Positions 37,399 to 50,400 are shown, counted from the stretch's first letter. The stretch: DNA of 64,000 bases from Spinacia oleracea (GCF_020520425.1 NC_079489.1:15524001-15588000); one strand, 5' to 3'. Made by a program: numbers and translations. Notes: generated from the letters alone by a model not told the origin.

Positions 37399-37482
37399 GC
37401 TATGACGCAATCCCACTTGTTTTTTGCTAATTAGATCTGGAAAGTTGATTTCTAGTTGGCTGAAGGTAAGAGTTGTAAGCTA

Positions 37483-37739
37483 CTTCCTCTGTTCTTATTT
37501 ACATGACACAATTGGGTTTTTGACACTATTCACACAAGCTCGTTTGACTTCATTTTGTGATTTATGCATAAGAAAAAATATAGTCATGTGGGGTCTTATT
37601 AGATTCGTCTCAATAAATATTTTTTAAATATCAACTTTTTATAATTTTTTCTTATCCGTAATGGAAGATATTAATGTTTGAAATTGTGCATTGACAAACG
37701 CGCCTAAATAATTGTGTCATTAAAAAAGAACAGAAGAAG
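37483..37739. mobile_element. Stowaway-like MITE, decayed
   Basis: A 257-bp element with inverted ends (cttcctctgttcttatttac at the left; right end complementary to cttcttctgttcttttttaa, both followed by a gacacaatt motif). It is flanked by TA (37481-37482, 37740-37741). The termini have drifted from the usual ctccctccgt. Confidence 0.7.
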
Positions 37740-37741
37740 TA

Positions 37742-39013
37742 TATTGATAGCTGCATTTACCCATTGGATCACTTAAAATAGGACAATATGGAATTTAAAT
37801 GTCCGATGAGTATAGTGTCATTGTTTGCACATACGGACATACCAAAGTAGTCATTGATGAAGTGTCACATATTATGTAGCTACTTATACACGTATCGTAG
37901 TTTGAGTTATATCGTATTTTTATCTTTATACCGACATAGGGATAAAGAAAGGACGCAGAGGTTACACCATATGCCACTATCTTAAAAATCCATCTTTGTT
38001 ATGATCACTGACAGAAGATCCTAGTGAATGATGTCAGGTGTAATTAGTTTCCAATGGCTAATATATGTTGTCACTGTTCCACTTATACTTTCTTTAGCAT
38101 GTAATTTTGTTTTGGTGGTGTTAAGGAAAACTCAAATTCATTTAAAAAATTTACTCCATTTAAAAGAACATGTACTTTGAATCAAACTATCAATAAACTC
38201 AAATATAAGAGGGATTACTTGTCTAGAGTGCTTTTAAAAAGTAACAAAACTAGTCCTCTCATTTTGTTGAAAACCAAACTAGTTAAACCCAAGCAATCTA
38301 TGGTTCATATGATGTTCACAGTTTTCCATATTGTTTCAGAAAGCAATTTTGGAGTGTATTCATGAGTTGTATACGAATTACACCTTTTGGTTCATGTTGT
38401 TTGTAGATTTAGAGTATGTAGTTTGTGTTTTTTGTGTGAACTGTCAAGATGATATGTCCACCAAGAATAAATAAGGACATCTCTCATAGCAAACAATTGC
38501 TGCAGATACATTATCTGCTCACTAATGAACATAATGATATAACAATTATTCTCATTTCCTTTGGACAACAGGAGTATGTCCACAAAGCGGATAGACTCTC
38601 AATGAAAGATTGGATTATTCACTGGATACTGAAAACCGCATACTCCCGAAACTTCTAAATTCCCAACTACAACAAAAAGTTGACCTCAGTTATGGTCAAC
38701 ATGCCATCATAAACTGGCCACTTAGCTCAAGCACAATACCCCCAACCCCCAACCCCACACCACACCCCACCCAAATGGCGGAGAAGGACACCAAAAGTAG
38801 TTGGAAGAAGTCTTTGTAATAAAAACTGTCCATTTCATAAATTATGCTACCCAGTCTTTGATAACATCTAACCTACATTTAGACCTACAGGTTCAATGGT
38901 CAAAGTCCCTGAATACTAATCTCCAACATCACGACTTACAAAAAATGAGGTCTTCAGCAGCTTCTAAAATTGTTCACTACAAATAATATCTATGTTACTT
39001 CGACACTTTGGTT
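37742..39013. other. Intergenic spacer, no gene seen
   Basis: AT-rich spacer with only short chance frames. A C-rich run 'accccacaccacacccc' occurs near 38755. The end of the stretch belongs to the repeat into which the hAT element at 39022 inserted. Confidence 0.4.
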
Positions 39014-39123
39014 GACAGAGGCAGGGCCGGTTTTGGGGCGGCGCAGGGTGAGCGACGAAACAGGGCCCCCAAATTTTAAAATCGTACATAGTGTAAATAG
39101 TATGTTTATTGTACACAAAAACT

Positions 39124-39190
39124 GAGTTGGAGCATTGGTTAAGGCAATCTGACTATACACTAGAGGTCCCGGGTTCGATTCCAACCCAGC
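39124..39190 (+). other. tRNA-derived (SINE-like) sequence inside the hAT element
   Basis: An A-box-like tggagcattgg (39128-39138) and a B-box ggttcgattcc (39172-39182) are 44 bp apart, start to start, exactly the spacing of a tRNA gene. The T-arm stem and acceptor stem do not pair well, so it is not a normal tRNA. It may be a tRNA pseudogene or a SINE head captured in the 5' part of the transposon. Confidence 0.5.
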
Positions 39191-40022
39191 GAAATTATCT
39201 TTTGTCTCACTTTGTCAAGTGACAGCTGTACTTTCTTTTTTTAATTAATTTTTTTTCGGGAAAGTTCAGTGCATCTTATTTCGGAGATTACAATGCAACA
39301 AATTAATTCCTTCCGTTGTCGTTCCTGGTTCCCAAACAAAATCCTTCAAATCTTGTTAATCAAATCCTTCAAAATCCTTCTTCAGTTCTTCCCCAAATTG
39401 AAATCTCTTTTTTTTTCGGAAATTACCATCCTTCAATTACGGGAACGAGAAATTGACTGTGTCTCTGGGAAACAAAAATTCATCCATTCCTCCCCAAATT
39501 TCGTTCATATCCTTCAACTGACTCTCATCTTTATCAAATCTCAACGGAAAAATCAATAAATCATGTTGAAATTGATAATCAACCCGTTATTTCTCACCCT
39601 AATTTTCCTATATATGCACTGCTACGGAGTACAAAATCATTCACATCAACATCATCCTTTAATTTCTGGTAAGTTTTGATACTCTCATTCATTGTATTTT
39701 CAATTTAATTTTTCCAATTATTTTAATCAAATTATTCGATTTTGATTTGCGAAATCATTGGATTTTGATTTGCGATAATAAAATTTTAATTAACTGTTCG
39801 ATTGTTTAAATTTTTGATTTTTTTGGTATAGAGGTAGATAAATGGATTATGCTTAGAGATCCCGGAAATCAACGAGTCGATCAACAATCAAACATATAGT
39901 CATACCTCAGACGATTAATCTGATTGTTGCACATCAACCCTTGCCTTTCTGAGTTTCTGGTGATATTTTTCCTTTCTCCCATCTTATTTATTTAATGTTT
40001 ATATTTTTATTTTGTATTTAAG

Positions 40023-42602
40023 ATGGTTCGAAATTATCCATCCGGACATGAAAAACGCACTAAAAAAAGGAAAGAAGAACAATTAGAAATTTCTCAAAGA
40101 GGTGCTTTAGATAAGTATTTTTTAAAGAAGCCCCAATCAAGTGAACACGTTGTTAATTCTGATTTGCTAGACTCAAATAATGTTAATAGTGAGAATGCTG
40201 AAAATGTTGTTAATGAGAATGGTGTTAATGACAATGTTGATAATGAGAATGTTGAACAAGAAGCTGTGAATGATGACACTAATAGGGTGAATTCGAATAA
40301 TTTAGATGATTCTGCACAAGACGTAGAACAAAATTCAGAAAATATTAATCAAAATGTTGAAGAAAATGAGTCTGTTTTTGTTGATATATATGATCCAAGG
40401 ATATGGGAAGCTCTTGATCATAAATCAATTGACATTTTGGCAGTCAATGGTCCTAAAAGAGACTTAACCATAATGAAAGGCCCTAAAGACAAATTGTCTA
40501 GGAGATTCTCTTCTATTTTATATACTAGATATTTGCCCAATGGTGAAACTTGTGATAGAGATTGGCTTGTTTATTCAAAAGAACTTGACAAAGTATTTTG
40601 TTTTTGTTGTAAAATTTTCAAAAAGGGTATCGGAAAAGGTAATTTAGTTAATGAAGGCTATAATGATTGGTCACATGTTTGTGTTAGACTTAAAGAACAT
40701 GAAACAAGTGTTGATCATGTTTTGAATATGACAATTTGGTGTGAACTAAGACATAGATTGCAAAATAATGAAACAATTGACAAAGTTGCTCAAGAGCAAT
40801 TTGGGAAAGAAAAGGAGCATTGGAAAAATTTAATCGTTAGAATTATTGCCATTGTGAAGTATCTTGGTAAAAATAACCTCGCATTTCGTGGAACAAACGA
40901 AAGGTTATATGAAAGTAGCAATGGGAATTTTTTAGGTTTGATTGAAATGTTGGCTGAGTTTGATCCTGTGATTATTGAGCATGTTCATCGTATCAATAGT
41001 GGAAAGATTCATCATCATTATCTTAGTCATGATATCCAAAATGAGTTGATACTCCTACTTGCTTCTAAAATCAGAAATGCTATTATCAAGAAAGTAAAAG
41101 AAGCAAAATATTTTTCTGTGATGTTGGACTGTACACCTGATGCTAGCCATCAAGAGCAAATGACTTTAATTTTGAGGTGTGTTGATGAATGTTCAAATTC
41201 TTATAAAGTTCAAGAATTTTTTATTGAGTTCTTACAAGTTAATGATACAACTGGTCTAGGACTTTTTCAAGTGTTAGAAAATGTGTTGAAAGCTCACGAT
41301 CTTGAAATAGATAATGTTAGGGGTCAAGGATATGATAATGGGTCTAACATGAAAGGTAAACATCAAGGTGTACAAAAGAGACTCTTGGATATAAATCCTA
41401 GAGCTTTCTATAGTCCATGTGGTTGTCATAGTCTTAACTTAGTTTTGTGTGACATTGCAAATGCTTCATCAAAAGCAAGAGACTTTTTCGGAATAGTCCA
41501 ACGCATTTATACCATATTTGCTAATTCTACAAAGAGATGGCATATTTTAAAAGAAAATGTGAAAGGTTTAACTCTTAAATCATTATCTGCCACTCGATGG
41601 GAAAGTCGTGTTGAAAGTATTAAAGCAATAAGATTTCAAGTTGCTGATATATGTGAAGCATTATATGAAGTAGCTGATGTAGGTGATGCTGAAAATGACC
41701 ACAAACTACAAAGTGAAGCTAGATCTTTAGCAAAAAATGAGCTTAGTAGTTTTGAATTTTTGCTTGCTACAATCATTTGGTATGAAATTTTGTGTGCTGT
41801 GAACTTTGTAAGCAAACATTTACAGTCACAAGACATTTTAATTGATACTGCCATAAGTGAGATAAAAGGGTTGATTTCCTTTTTCAAAAAATACAGAGAT
41901 AATGGTTTTTCAAATGCCATGGATACTGCAAAAAAGTTAGCTATTGAACTTGGAATTGACCCAGTATTTCCTCAAAGGCGTATAATACGTAGAAAACGAC
42001 AATTTGATGAAATTGATGGTGAAGAAACATCATTATCTCCTGAGGAATCATTTAGAATTGAGTACTTTATATACATTGTGGATCAAGCTATTGCATCCTT
42101 GGAAAAAAGGTTTGAACAATATGAATCGTATGAGAATATCTTTGGTTTTTTGTTCAATTCTGATAAGTTGCAGTCAATGGATGACATTAAACTCAAATCT
42201 TGTTGTTATCATTTTGAAGGTGCTCTTAAGAAAGGTGAGGTATCTGATATTAGTGGAAATGATTTATTTGTTGAGTTAAAATTATTTAGAGAGCTTATAC
42301 CCAAAGAGAAAATGGGAGCGATCGATTTATTAAATTTTTTAAAACGATTTAATTGCTTCCCAAATGTGTCTATTGCATACAGGATCCTATTAACTATTCC
42401 CGTTACTGTTGCTTCTGCAGAACGAAGCTTTTCGAAGTTGAAGTTGTTGAAGTCGTATTTAAGGACAACTATGTCGCAAGAAAGACTAAATGGGCTCGCT
42501 TTAATGGCTATTGAATCTGATCTTTTGGACGAAGTCAATGTCGAGTCTGTTATTGATGATTTTGCTACAAAACATGCAAGGAGGGCTACACTTTTTAAGT
42601 GA
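40023..42602 (+). CDS. hAT transposase, TTF-type zinc finger / DUF4371 family
   Basis: One intact exon of 859 aa. A basic N-terminus ([10 protein letters not shown]) precedes an Asn/Glu/Val-rich acidic tract to about residue 120. Next is a TTF-type zinc finger around 180-240 (FCFCCKIF...[12 protein letters not shown]). The DUF4371/RNase H-like core has likely catalytic acidic residues in MLDCTPD (about 369) and YDNGSNMKG (about 438). The hAT C-terminal dimerisation region has the diagnostic [18 protein letters not shown] (about 797-814). The protein cuts and pastes the surrounding element in the nucleus. Proteins of this family are often annotated as 'zinc finger MYM-type 1-like'. No stop or frameshift is seen, and the start is the first ATG after an AT-rich leader. 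Codon use is AT-rich, as in its surroundings. Confidence 0.93.
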   Translation: MVRNYPSGHEKRTKKRKEEQLEISQRGALDKYFLKKPQSSEHVVNSDLLDSNNVNSENAENVVNENGVNDNVDNENVEQEAVNDDTNRVNSNNLDDSAQDVEQNSENINQNVEENESVFVDIYDPRIWEALDHKSIDILAVNGPKRDLTIMKGPKDKLSRRFSSILYTRYLPNGETCDRDWLVYSKELDKVFCFCCKIFKKGIGKGNLVNEGYNDWSHVCVRLKEHETSVDHVLNMTIWCELRHRLQNNETIDKVAQEQFGKEKEHWKNLIVRIIAIVKYLGKNNLAFRGTNERLYESSNGNFLGLIEMLAEFDPVIIEHVHRINSGKIHHHYLSHDIQNELILLLASKIRNAIIKKVKEAKYFSVMLDCTPDASHQEQMTLILRCVDECSNSYKVQEFFIEFLQVNDTTGLGLFQVLENVLKAHDLEIDNVRGQGYDNGSNMKGKHQGVQKRLLDINPRAFYSPCGCHSLNLVLCDIANASSKARDFFGIVQRIYTIFANSTKRWHILKENVKGLTLKSLSATRWESRVESIKAIRFQVADICEALYEVADVGDAENDHKLQSEARSLAKNELSSFEFLLATIIWYEILCAVNFVSKHLQSQDILIDTAISEIKGLISFFKKYRDNGFSNAMDTAKKLAIELGIDPVFPQRRIIRRKRQFDEIDGEETSLSPEESFRIEYFIYIVDQAIASLEKRFEQYESYENIFGFLFNSDKLQSMDDIKLKSCCYHFEGALKKGEVSDISGNDLFVELKLFRELIPKEKMGAIDLLNFLKRFNCFPNVSIAYRILLTIPVTVASAERSFSKLKLLKSYLRTTMSQERLNGLALMAIESDLLDEVNVESVIDDFATKHARRATLFK

Positions 42603-42780
42603 TTTCATTAATGTTTTTTGGGTTATTTTTATCATTTCAACAAATTTATGTAAGGATGGTTTTTCGTTTGATAAAAATCGAATTTTTTTAATTAAAGTAA
42701 TGAATTAAGGGCCCCATTTTGAGAAATTGCACAGGGCCCCATTGTTATACCGTAATTATAGCCCCGGCACTGGACAGAGG

Positions 42781-43180
42781 GTGTCAGTGTCGGAGGATCC
42801 GACACTTCGACACGACATGACACCCAAATATATAGTGGCCTTGTATGAAATTTATTACATTTAGAGTGTCGGATCCTCCGATCCCTTGTCGGACACGACA
42901 CCCCAATATCTGAGCAACATAGAATAATATGTATGAGATGATTGAAGATTTGAAGTGCTTTCAGAAATAACTTTTGTTCATACAAATGCAAATCATAAAT
43001 GAAGCACTTATGATGATTTCTGTCCTACGGTCCTACCCATCTAACAATATCAGCTAGGTGTTTCTACTACTTCGTAACTTCATCAAATTACACAACAAAA
43101 TTGATTGCGATAATATTCATAGATTATCAAGCAGAAGAAAAAGACCTGGTTCCTAAAGCCAATCAAGAATTCATCCTGCT
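42781..43180. repeat. Older repeat with 16-bp inverted arms, target of the hAT insertion
   Basis: tcggaggatccgacac near 42790-42805 is matched by its exact reverse complement near 42868-42883. Several 'cgacacgacac/tgtcggacacgacac' variants surround them. The same motif family occurs just left of the hAT element (cgacactttggttgacagagg), so the transposon landed inside this repeat. Confidence 0.55.
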
Positions 43181-44235
43181 GTTAACATCTAGGGCGGATC
43201 CAGGAATTATAAAATGGGGTCCAAAATTTAATACAACTTCATTAGACAAAATATTTAAAAGCTACCTACTAATTTCAATAAACAAAATCATAAATTTGTT
43301 CATAAGATACAATTTCACAAGTTAAAATTTTTATTGGGCCAATTTCACAAGTTAATTTTTTTTTATCACCATTAGTCCACTCAAATCATCAGGCAACAAA
43401 ATTATCACCACTAAAATATATTAATCAAGGTTCTTTAATATTTCCAACAAATATATTACAAATAAAATCAACTAATCAAGCATTCAATTAAGTTCAACCA
43501 TTCAATAATCCATACACTACAAATTAATTATATTCTATGATTGAAATTACAATCACCCAAAATTTAATTTACAAAAAAAAAAAAAAAAAAAACCTAATTA
43601 AGATAAACAATATAAATTGATTAATTGAAAATTAAGAGCTAAGAGAATAAGAGAATAGGAAGACAATACCTTACTCGACGGAGACCGGACTACCGGAGGC
43701 GGAGCGGCGACCGGTGGCAGAGCGAGTAGACAGGCAGCAGCAGCACTGCGCGGCTGCGCCACTGCAGCAGTACGAGCAGGCGGAGAGTGGAGACGCGGAG
43801 TACGGAGACCGGGAGCAGCCGTCTAGCCGAGTCAAGTGACGAGTAGGCCACTAGGCCGGCAGTAGGCAATCAGAAGCAGACAAGCAGGACATTAGAGAAA
43901 CTGAGAATGAGATCAAAGACGTTGCATTCTTGGAATTGTGATTTGTGAGGGTGAGAGATGGAGGAAGTCACATAGCCTTCCCGAGTTAATCTCATTGGTT
44001 AGAAAAAATTTCCAATCAAATGACATTTTTCGTAAATAATTGCTGATTTTATTATGAAAATGCCATTAAATGTGGGGTTAAAGTACTGTGACATATCATC
44101 AAATGTGGACCACATGTATGGTCATTATTGTATTTTCATAACACGTAAACAACTATATAATATACCGTTAACAACTCACAATATACAATAAGCTTCTACT
44201 AATTAACAATCTACAACTATAAACAGCAACTTTTC
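43181..44235. other. Spacer between hAT and MULE
   Basis: AT-rich with a run of A near 43571-43592. It is followed by a GC-rich patch at 43680-43870, rich in 'gcggag/gcagca' triplets. I cannot assign it to a gene. The opening 'ctagggcggatccaggaatt' looks like a degraded transposon end, but no partner end was found. Confidence 0.35.
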
Positions 44236-44310
44236 GGTAGGACCGCCTTACAGGCGCGTGTAGGAAAGACCGCCTGTAAAACCACGCGCGCGTGGCTTCA
44301 CGCGCGATAT
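44236..44310. repeat. GC-rich structured segment, candidate MULE terminus
   Basis: It contains gaccgcc twice, a 9-bp inverted repeat (44248-44256 with 44271-44279) and a perfect palindrome ccacgcgcgcgtgg at 44282-44295, followed by cacgcgcg. It is unlike the AT-rich DNA on either side. Whether it is the element's end or part of its promoter cannot be told without the other end. Confidence 0.4.
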
Positions 44311-44388
44311 AAATCGAAATTTTTTCTCTCTCCTCTCATTTTCTGCAAACTCGCTTCTTCACCTTCTCTCCTCTCAAAACTCTCTCTG

Positions 44389-44463
44389 TAACCCTAAACC
44401 CTAACTGCAGATCACGAATCTCATCTCCTCCTCCGCCACCGAATCTACAGACCCTAACCCTAG
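44389..44463 (+). promoter_or_regulatory. Telo-box motifs in the transposase 5' leader
   Basis: taaccctaaaccctaac at about 44390-44406 and gaccctaaccctag near 44450-44463 lie 25-95 bp upstream of the ATG at 44486, in a CT-rich leader. AAACCCTAA telo-boxes are common in promoters and leaders of plant genes expressed in dividing cells. Here they could give the transposase expression in such cells (inference). Confidence 0.5.
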
Positions 44464-44485
44464 TTTTTCTCCTCCGTCGATTTCC

Positions 44486-47400
44486 ATGGAGTCCTCACCG
44501 TCGTTTTCGCATGATAACTTTAACAACTCCGCCGCACCGTCCACCAATTTAGGGAGTTTTTCAACCTTCTACGGCGGAGACAACCTCCATGAATACCATC
44601 CTCCTCCAGAATTTCTTCCTCCACCTCGATTTTGTACAGTTCAACGACTTCGTTCTCCAAGATTTCTTCCTCCACCTCGATTTTCTACAGTAAGGATTTC
44701 GATCTCAACGATTTCCGCCTCCACCTGCAACGCCTAGATTTGCTACTGATAATCGATATTTTCCTCCTCCTACATTTGCTGCTCCTTCTAGATTTGGGGC
44801 TCCTTCTAGATTTGCTGCTCCTGATGGATTTAATTCCACTGTTAACTTTCAATCACCTGCTCCTCCTAGATTTGAAGCTCCGGAACCAATGAATTTGTTA
44901 CTTGAATATCAAACAGGAAATACTGCAACAACAGAAACAACGTCAGACACAACTTCTGGAAAAACATCAGAAACGATGTCAGACACAACGTCTGGAAGCA
45001 ACACATCAAGTAATAAACTAAACACAATGGGCAAATAAACTAAATACTTTCATATGTTAACTAATTTTAGTTTTCTTTAACTAATTTTATGAATTTTGTA
45101 ACTAATTGTGTAACACCCCGACAATTCTCTCTTTTCTAAAATAATCTTTTAATATAAAACGTAGAGAATTATCAAGGCATTATCGCCCGTGTGAAAACGT
45201 AACGGCTTATTCAGAATTTTGCAGCGGAAAACATAAAACTAACTTTAGGTTTATAAATAATCGATTACAGATTTAGTCCCCAAAAATCATCCAACGAAAA
45301 TAAGGAAATATAAATAGTACGACAAGTTTAAAGTCCCAATTAACAAACCCAAGTTAACTTAGCAAATCAAAACTAAATACAAGCTCTCTATTCCCGATCC
45401 CAATGATGCAACATCTTCAAACCTGCGGATGGACAATGCTTATTGATCCTTAGAGACTGCTCACCAAAGATTGGGTCATCACAGGATCAATAAGGCATAG
45501 CCATGATCAACATGCACAAGCAAAAGCACGTAATCAGCAAAGCTGAGTACTACATACTAAAACAATAATAATCCTAACATGATACTGTTGAACGAACACA
45601 CCTAACATGGTACTAATAAAACACGAGTAAGGGTAGAGAAAACATGTTAATTTGACGACAACACTTTACTAGGCTAGGCTACACTGGACTAGACTTTTAC
45701 AACAATAACATTATTTTAATTGAAATAGTCAATGGACCGAGTTGCTACTAGAAACTTCTTCTTCATCACTAAGGAAGACGAGGTACGGGCGCGACTCCGT
45801 AAACCCCAATGACCTGCGATATCGAGGGACTTTTAAATAAAAATAGAACCGGTGATCAATCCGGCCCCAGAAAAAGTCATAGGCTACCCATGACCCCAAC
45901 TCCTGATTGTCCGTCACTTTAGACGTGCACAGTCTAAAGCTATTGCTACTCATTTTCACTTTACATGACTTAACTTTTAATACTTGGTTATGACTCATCA
46001 AACATAAATATTATATTCAACAAGTAAACGCAACTTCATTTATCTTTGAATTAAACAAGTGATCACAGAATGTCACACAAGACTTATTCCAATTAATTCA
46101 ACCTTTCCTTTAATACTGATCAACCCCTCTATATGGGTATAAGGTTTCAACTTACTAAACAAGGTCCTCGGCCCTTATAAAGTAGTGAAAAGCTAAAAGG
46201 GAACAATGAACAATCGATCTAAATCAATATATATAATAATCTAATGTTCCCAACCAACATGTTCGCATCAATCATCCATACCAACATGATATAATTTTCA
46301 TAACGAAATATATATGCTTAACATGTCCATCCAACAATATTAACACATGCACTTTCAACATAACCTAGTTTATCAACAATTTCAACATAACCAAGTTCCT
46401 CAATCGTTTCAACATAATGAAGTTCATCAATCATTTCAATATGGTTTCAACAAATCACACACATTCCAAGCACACAGGTATGTACGTACCTTGTGTAAAC
46501 AACTAATAGGCCACTTTAACACTTTCAAAAGTCGCCAAAAGAGAATTCTCCGCCTAAAACAACCAACAAATATTCCCAATCAACTTCTAATCACTCACAA
46601 CAATAACAAAGCATTCTAAATACATCCTAAACATATTTAGAACATTCCCTAACATTAAAACTTGAACATTTGATTTCCTAGCATCATAATTATTGAAATA
46701 ATTATTGAAATTCGTTGAAAACTCTTTGCAAACATTATACTTTAAAATTTTCAGCAATAAAACTTGTTTACAAACTTCACCAAGACCAATTAACGTTCTT
46801 AGAACGTTGAAACAATCAATTTCAAAATCCCTAATCATCCCACTATGATTTCCAACCATTAAAGACTTAAAATTCGAGCTTCAAAATAATTAAAATCGTT
46901 ATTTCAATGCATTTATATAATCTGAAAATTAAATTTATTACTTAAACAAAATATATAAATCCGAAAATTCTAATTTAATTATAAAAAATTCTAAATTCAA
47001 TACAATTAAAACATAACTTAAATTGGTAACAAAAAAAATTAGAATATTTAATTAAATTACTTAGAGTATAAGAAACAACCAAAAGGAGAGGAAAGAAGAA
47101 GGCAGGGCGGCGACGCACGGCGCGGCAGCGACGGACTGAGCACGGAGCACGGCTGGCCGGTGGCGCAGCGGTGGTTACTTGCGGCTGCGAATGACTTGTG
47201 CGTGCAGAATAGGGCAAACGAAGAGGAGGGCTTCGAGAGAGTGAGGGGAAACAAGAGGAGCGTTGGCTGGTGTCGGTTGGTCGGCGGCGGCGACGCGGTA
47301 GTGCAGCACTGGTGGTCGTCGCGGCCGGTTTTGCTGGTGGTTATGGCTGCGCTAATCAAGAGTGAAGGGGAGAGATAACACGAAAAGATAAAGGAAGAAC

Positions 47401-50400
47401 AAGAGGAGGAGAAGGTTACCGGCGGTACAGAAACAGAGAGGGACGACGGAGGAGAGGAGTGCCGACGGTGGTGGCGGCTGGGCAGCCGCAGCAATGGAGG
47501 TAGGGTATGGGTTCTTGTGTTTACGTGAAAGTGAAGGAGGAGGGGAGGTTTGCTTTTTCTCTTTTTTTTTTTGGTTTCACGTGAATTAGGAAAAGGGGGG
47601 AGTATTGTGTTGGGTTTATTGGTTTGGGCTTTGCCCAATTGGGCTAGGAGTAGGATTTAGGTTGATGAATCCAACATGGTTGGGATTGTTTTCTAATTTC
47701 AATCGAACGTGATTTCAAAATCCGAATTCCGTTTTAACGTAAAATTCAAAATTAAATTTTGATTTCAGAAATCATTAAAATATTCAAAATGTAATAAAAT
47801 CATTATATTTTAATTACATTTGCATTTCTAAAATCCGCAAATTATATTTAAATATATTAATATACGTTAAAATATATAAACAAAATGTATAAAATTACGG
47901 GGGATTACAATCTACCCCTCTTAAAAGAAGTTTCGTCCCGAAACTTGACACGAAAATTCACATATCTTTCCAAACTTTTCAACTTATTCTTATTGTAGAA
48001 GTACTTTGTGCCACTCTTGTGCACTCTTTTGCCAACTAAGAGTTACTTGTAATACCCAAGAACACATTTTCTTATGCGGAGAATCTTTTTACTTGCATCA
48101 ACTTGTAAAGGTTGCTAAAAATAAGAATAAAATGCATAAAAATACCATAAAATAGGTAAAAAGCGCGAATCTCTATCGCATTCTACCCCCTTAAAGAAAA
48201 CGAGTTACGCCCTCGTAACTCACCTCAGGGAATAACTTTGGATATTTCTATTTCAGTGAGTCATGTCCCCAATGCTATATTTCCACAAAGACCGTAGCAA
48301 GTGGGATTTCTACACTTCTTTCCACACAATGCCTCAATAGGTGCTAACTTAAAGCTCACATAGTAGCTATTGTTGCAAGAAATTCAATCGAATCTAGATT
48401 GTCTTCCCAGTTACACTTAAAGTCAATAACACAGGCTCTCAACATATTTTCCGTTAGTAATCTCAGTTTGTCCATCGCTCGCAGGGTGGAAAGCAGTACT
48501 CATTTTCAATGTCGTCCCCAAGATTCACTAGACCTTTTTGCCATAGTTTCAGACTTTTATGGTAAGGATCTCAAATGTTGCCCCATAAAGATAATGTCTC
48601 CAAATCATTCAAAGTGAACACAATAACAGCTAACTCTAGGTCATGGGTAGGGTAATTGATTTCATAAGGTTTCAATTGTCGCGACGACAGGTGCGGAGGT
48701 CAAACGCTCTTTTAAAATCTAGAAAGCTTTCTCACATTTCTCACTCCACTTGAATTTCTATTCCTCTTTCAAAAAGTTGGTCAATGGTTTTGCTCTCTTC
48801 GAAAAGTCTTTATCAACCTCCTATAATAGTCATCTAGGCTTAGAAAACTTCAAATATCGGGCACGTTCTTTGGAGTAGGTCACTCACTCACAGCTTGAAT
48901 CTTAGCAGGATCTACAGAAACTCCTTCTGTTCAACTTTTCCTTGTTACCGAACCTCATTACGCTTTTCATGGGTGTATAACTTTTGGGCTTAACTCTTAG
49001 CTCTTGCACCAATTCATGCATTCCCATCTTTTCAAGACAACAATTGATTTCAAACGATCCTGGACCACCCAAATCTTCTCTTAAATTTATTCCCTTTCGT
49101 AACGTAGTTTTCAAACAATTCAATCCTTCACTTTTCCGTCGGTGTCACTTATACACACATAACTTCAAGATTTGTATACTTCATTTAATAAAACTAGATT
49201 CTTTCTTAGCGTCTCCAAATAATCCTCAAGTGTTTGTCATGCTCTTTCTCATTCCTTGAATAAATCAGGATATCATCAATAACATAATAACGAACTTAAT
49301 TTGGAATTCGTAGAAAATCTTATTCCACAAATCCATACTATGGCAGGTGCATTGGTTAACCCAAAAGGCATTTCTCTAAACCCATAATGACAATACGAAT
49401 CTTAATGAGGTCTTAGGCCCTTATCATCTATTCTCAATTGGTGGTACTTCAAACACAAATCAGTCTTCGAGAACACACTCGCCCAATTCAATTAATCCAA
49501 CATGTCATCTATCCTAGGCGAATGGTACTTGTTCTTGATGGTGTTTAGTTCCCTAAATTCGATGCATAATTCCATACTCTTATCTTTCTCCTTAATAAAC
49601 AACACAGGAGCTCCCCACGGTGATGCACTAGGCCTAATATATTCCTTGACCAAACAACTCTTGCAATTGTGTCCTAATTAGCTCATTTCAGGAGGTGTCA
49701 TGCTGTACGGTGTTTCAGATATAGATGTCGTTTCAGGATTTAACTCTATAGTGAACTCAAATGCTTTAGCTGGTGACATACTCGCAATTCCACTCGGAAA
49801 CACATCAATGAATTCATTGACACTGGGAACATCCTCGATCTTCACTCCAACTTATTTACTCCCAACTAGCACACTACAGAGAAATAGCTCACACTTCCTA
49901 TTCATCAATTTCCTCACTTGCATTACAGAAATCACTAAAGGTTCTTGGACTTCTCAAAACATCCACATGAGGTCAACCTTCCCATAGGGTTCCTTCAACT
50001 TACTTTCGGAATTTCACAATCTACCTTAGCCTTGTAAAAACTTAGCCAATCCATTCCCAGAATTACATCTAGGTTTCCCATTAAACTCTATCAAGTCAGA
50101 AAGAAAACGCAATTTTTTTTTTCTTCAAAGGAAAGATCTTAAATAACTTGGTACACCTTAAGGTTACACCAGTAGGTATACTAACAGGTAAATCAATCAC
50201 CTCAAAATCTACTAACTTCAGACTCTTAATACGAGATGACGAAACAAAAGAATAAGTCACCACGAATTTAAATAATGCTTGACTTGCGCGGAGTTAATAG
50301 AAAAGTACCAGAATCCATATCGGCAGATCGTTCATCCTCATTCTGATTCATCATGTACAACTTTCCTGGAGCCTTATTCGGGTTGTTGTTATCGTTTGCA

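Larger units (their letters stand above)
39022..42772 (+). mobile_element. Complete autonomous hAT element
   Basis: A 3751-bp element. The left end is CAGGGCCGG and the right end is complementary to CAGTGCCGG, so the termini are short imperfect inverted repeats. A second matching 'cagggccccca' motif lies about 45 bp inside each end. The target-site duplication GACAGAGG is perfect (39014-39021 and 42773-42780). It contains a single intact transposase frame on the plus strand. Perfect target duplication and an intact gene suggest a fairly recent insertion and possible activity. Confidence 0.92.

Noticed and set aside
39124-39190. Functional tRNA gene
   Set aside because: A and B boxes fit, but the T-stem and acceptor stem do not pair, and it sits inside a transposon.
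40094-40279. Minus-strand frame in the hAT transposase N-terminus
   Set aside because: Antisense of the Asn/Val/Glu repeat; no support.
44632-44892. Leu-rich plus frame in transposase exon 1
   Set aside because: Another frame of the Pro/Phe-rich segment that splices in phase to exon 2. Leu runs arise from 'ctcctcct' repeats.
47057-47638. 193-codon minus frame in the LTR, repeated at 55250-55831
   Set aside because: It lies in the GC-rich part of the LTR, is low-complexity Ser/Pro/Arg, and is duplicated only because the LTRs are. No domain.
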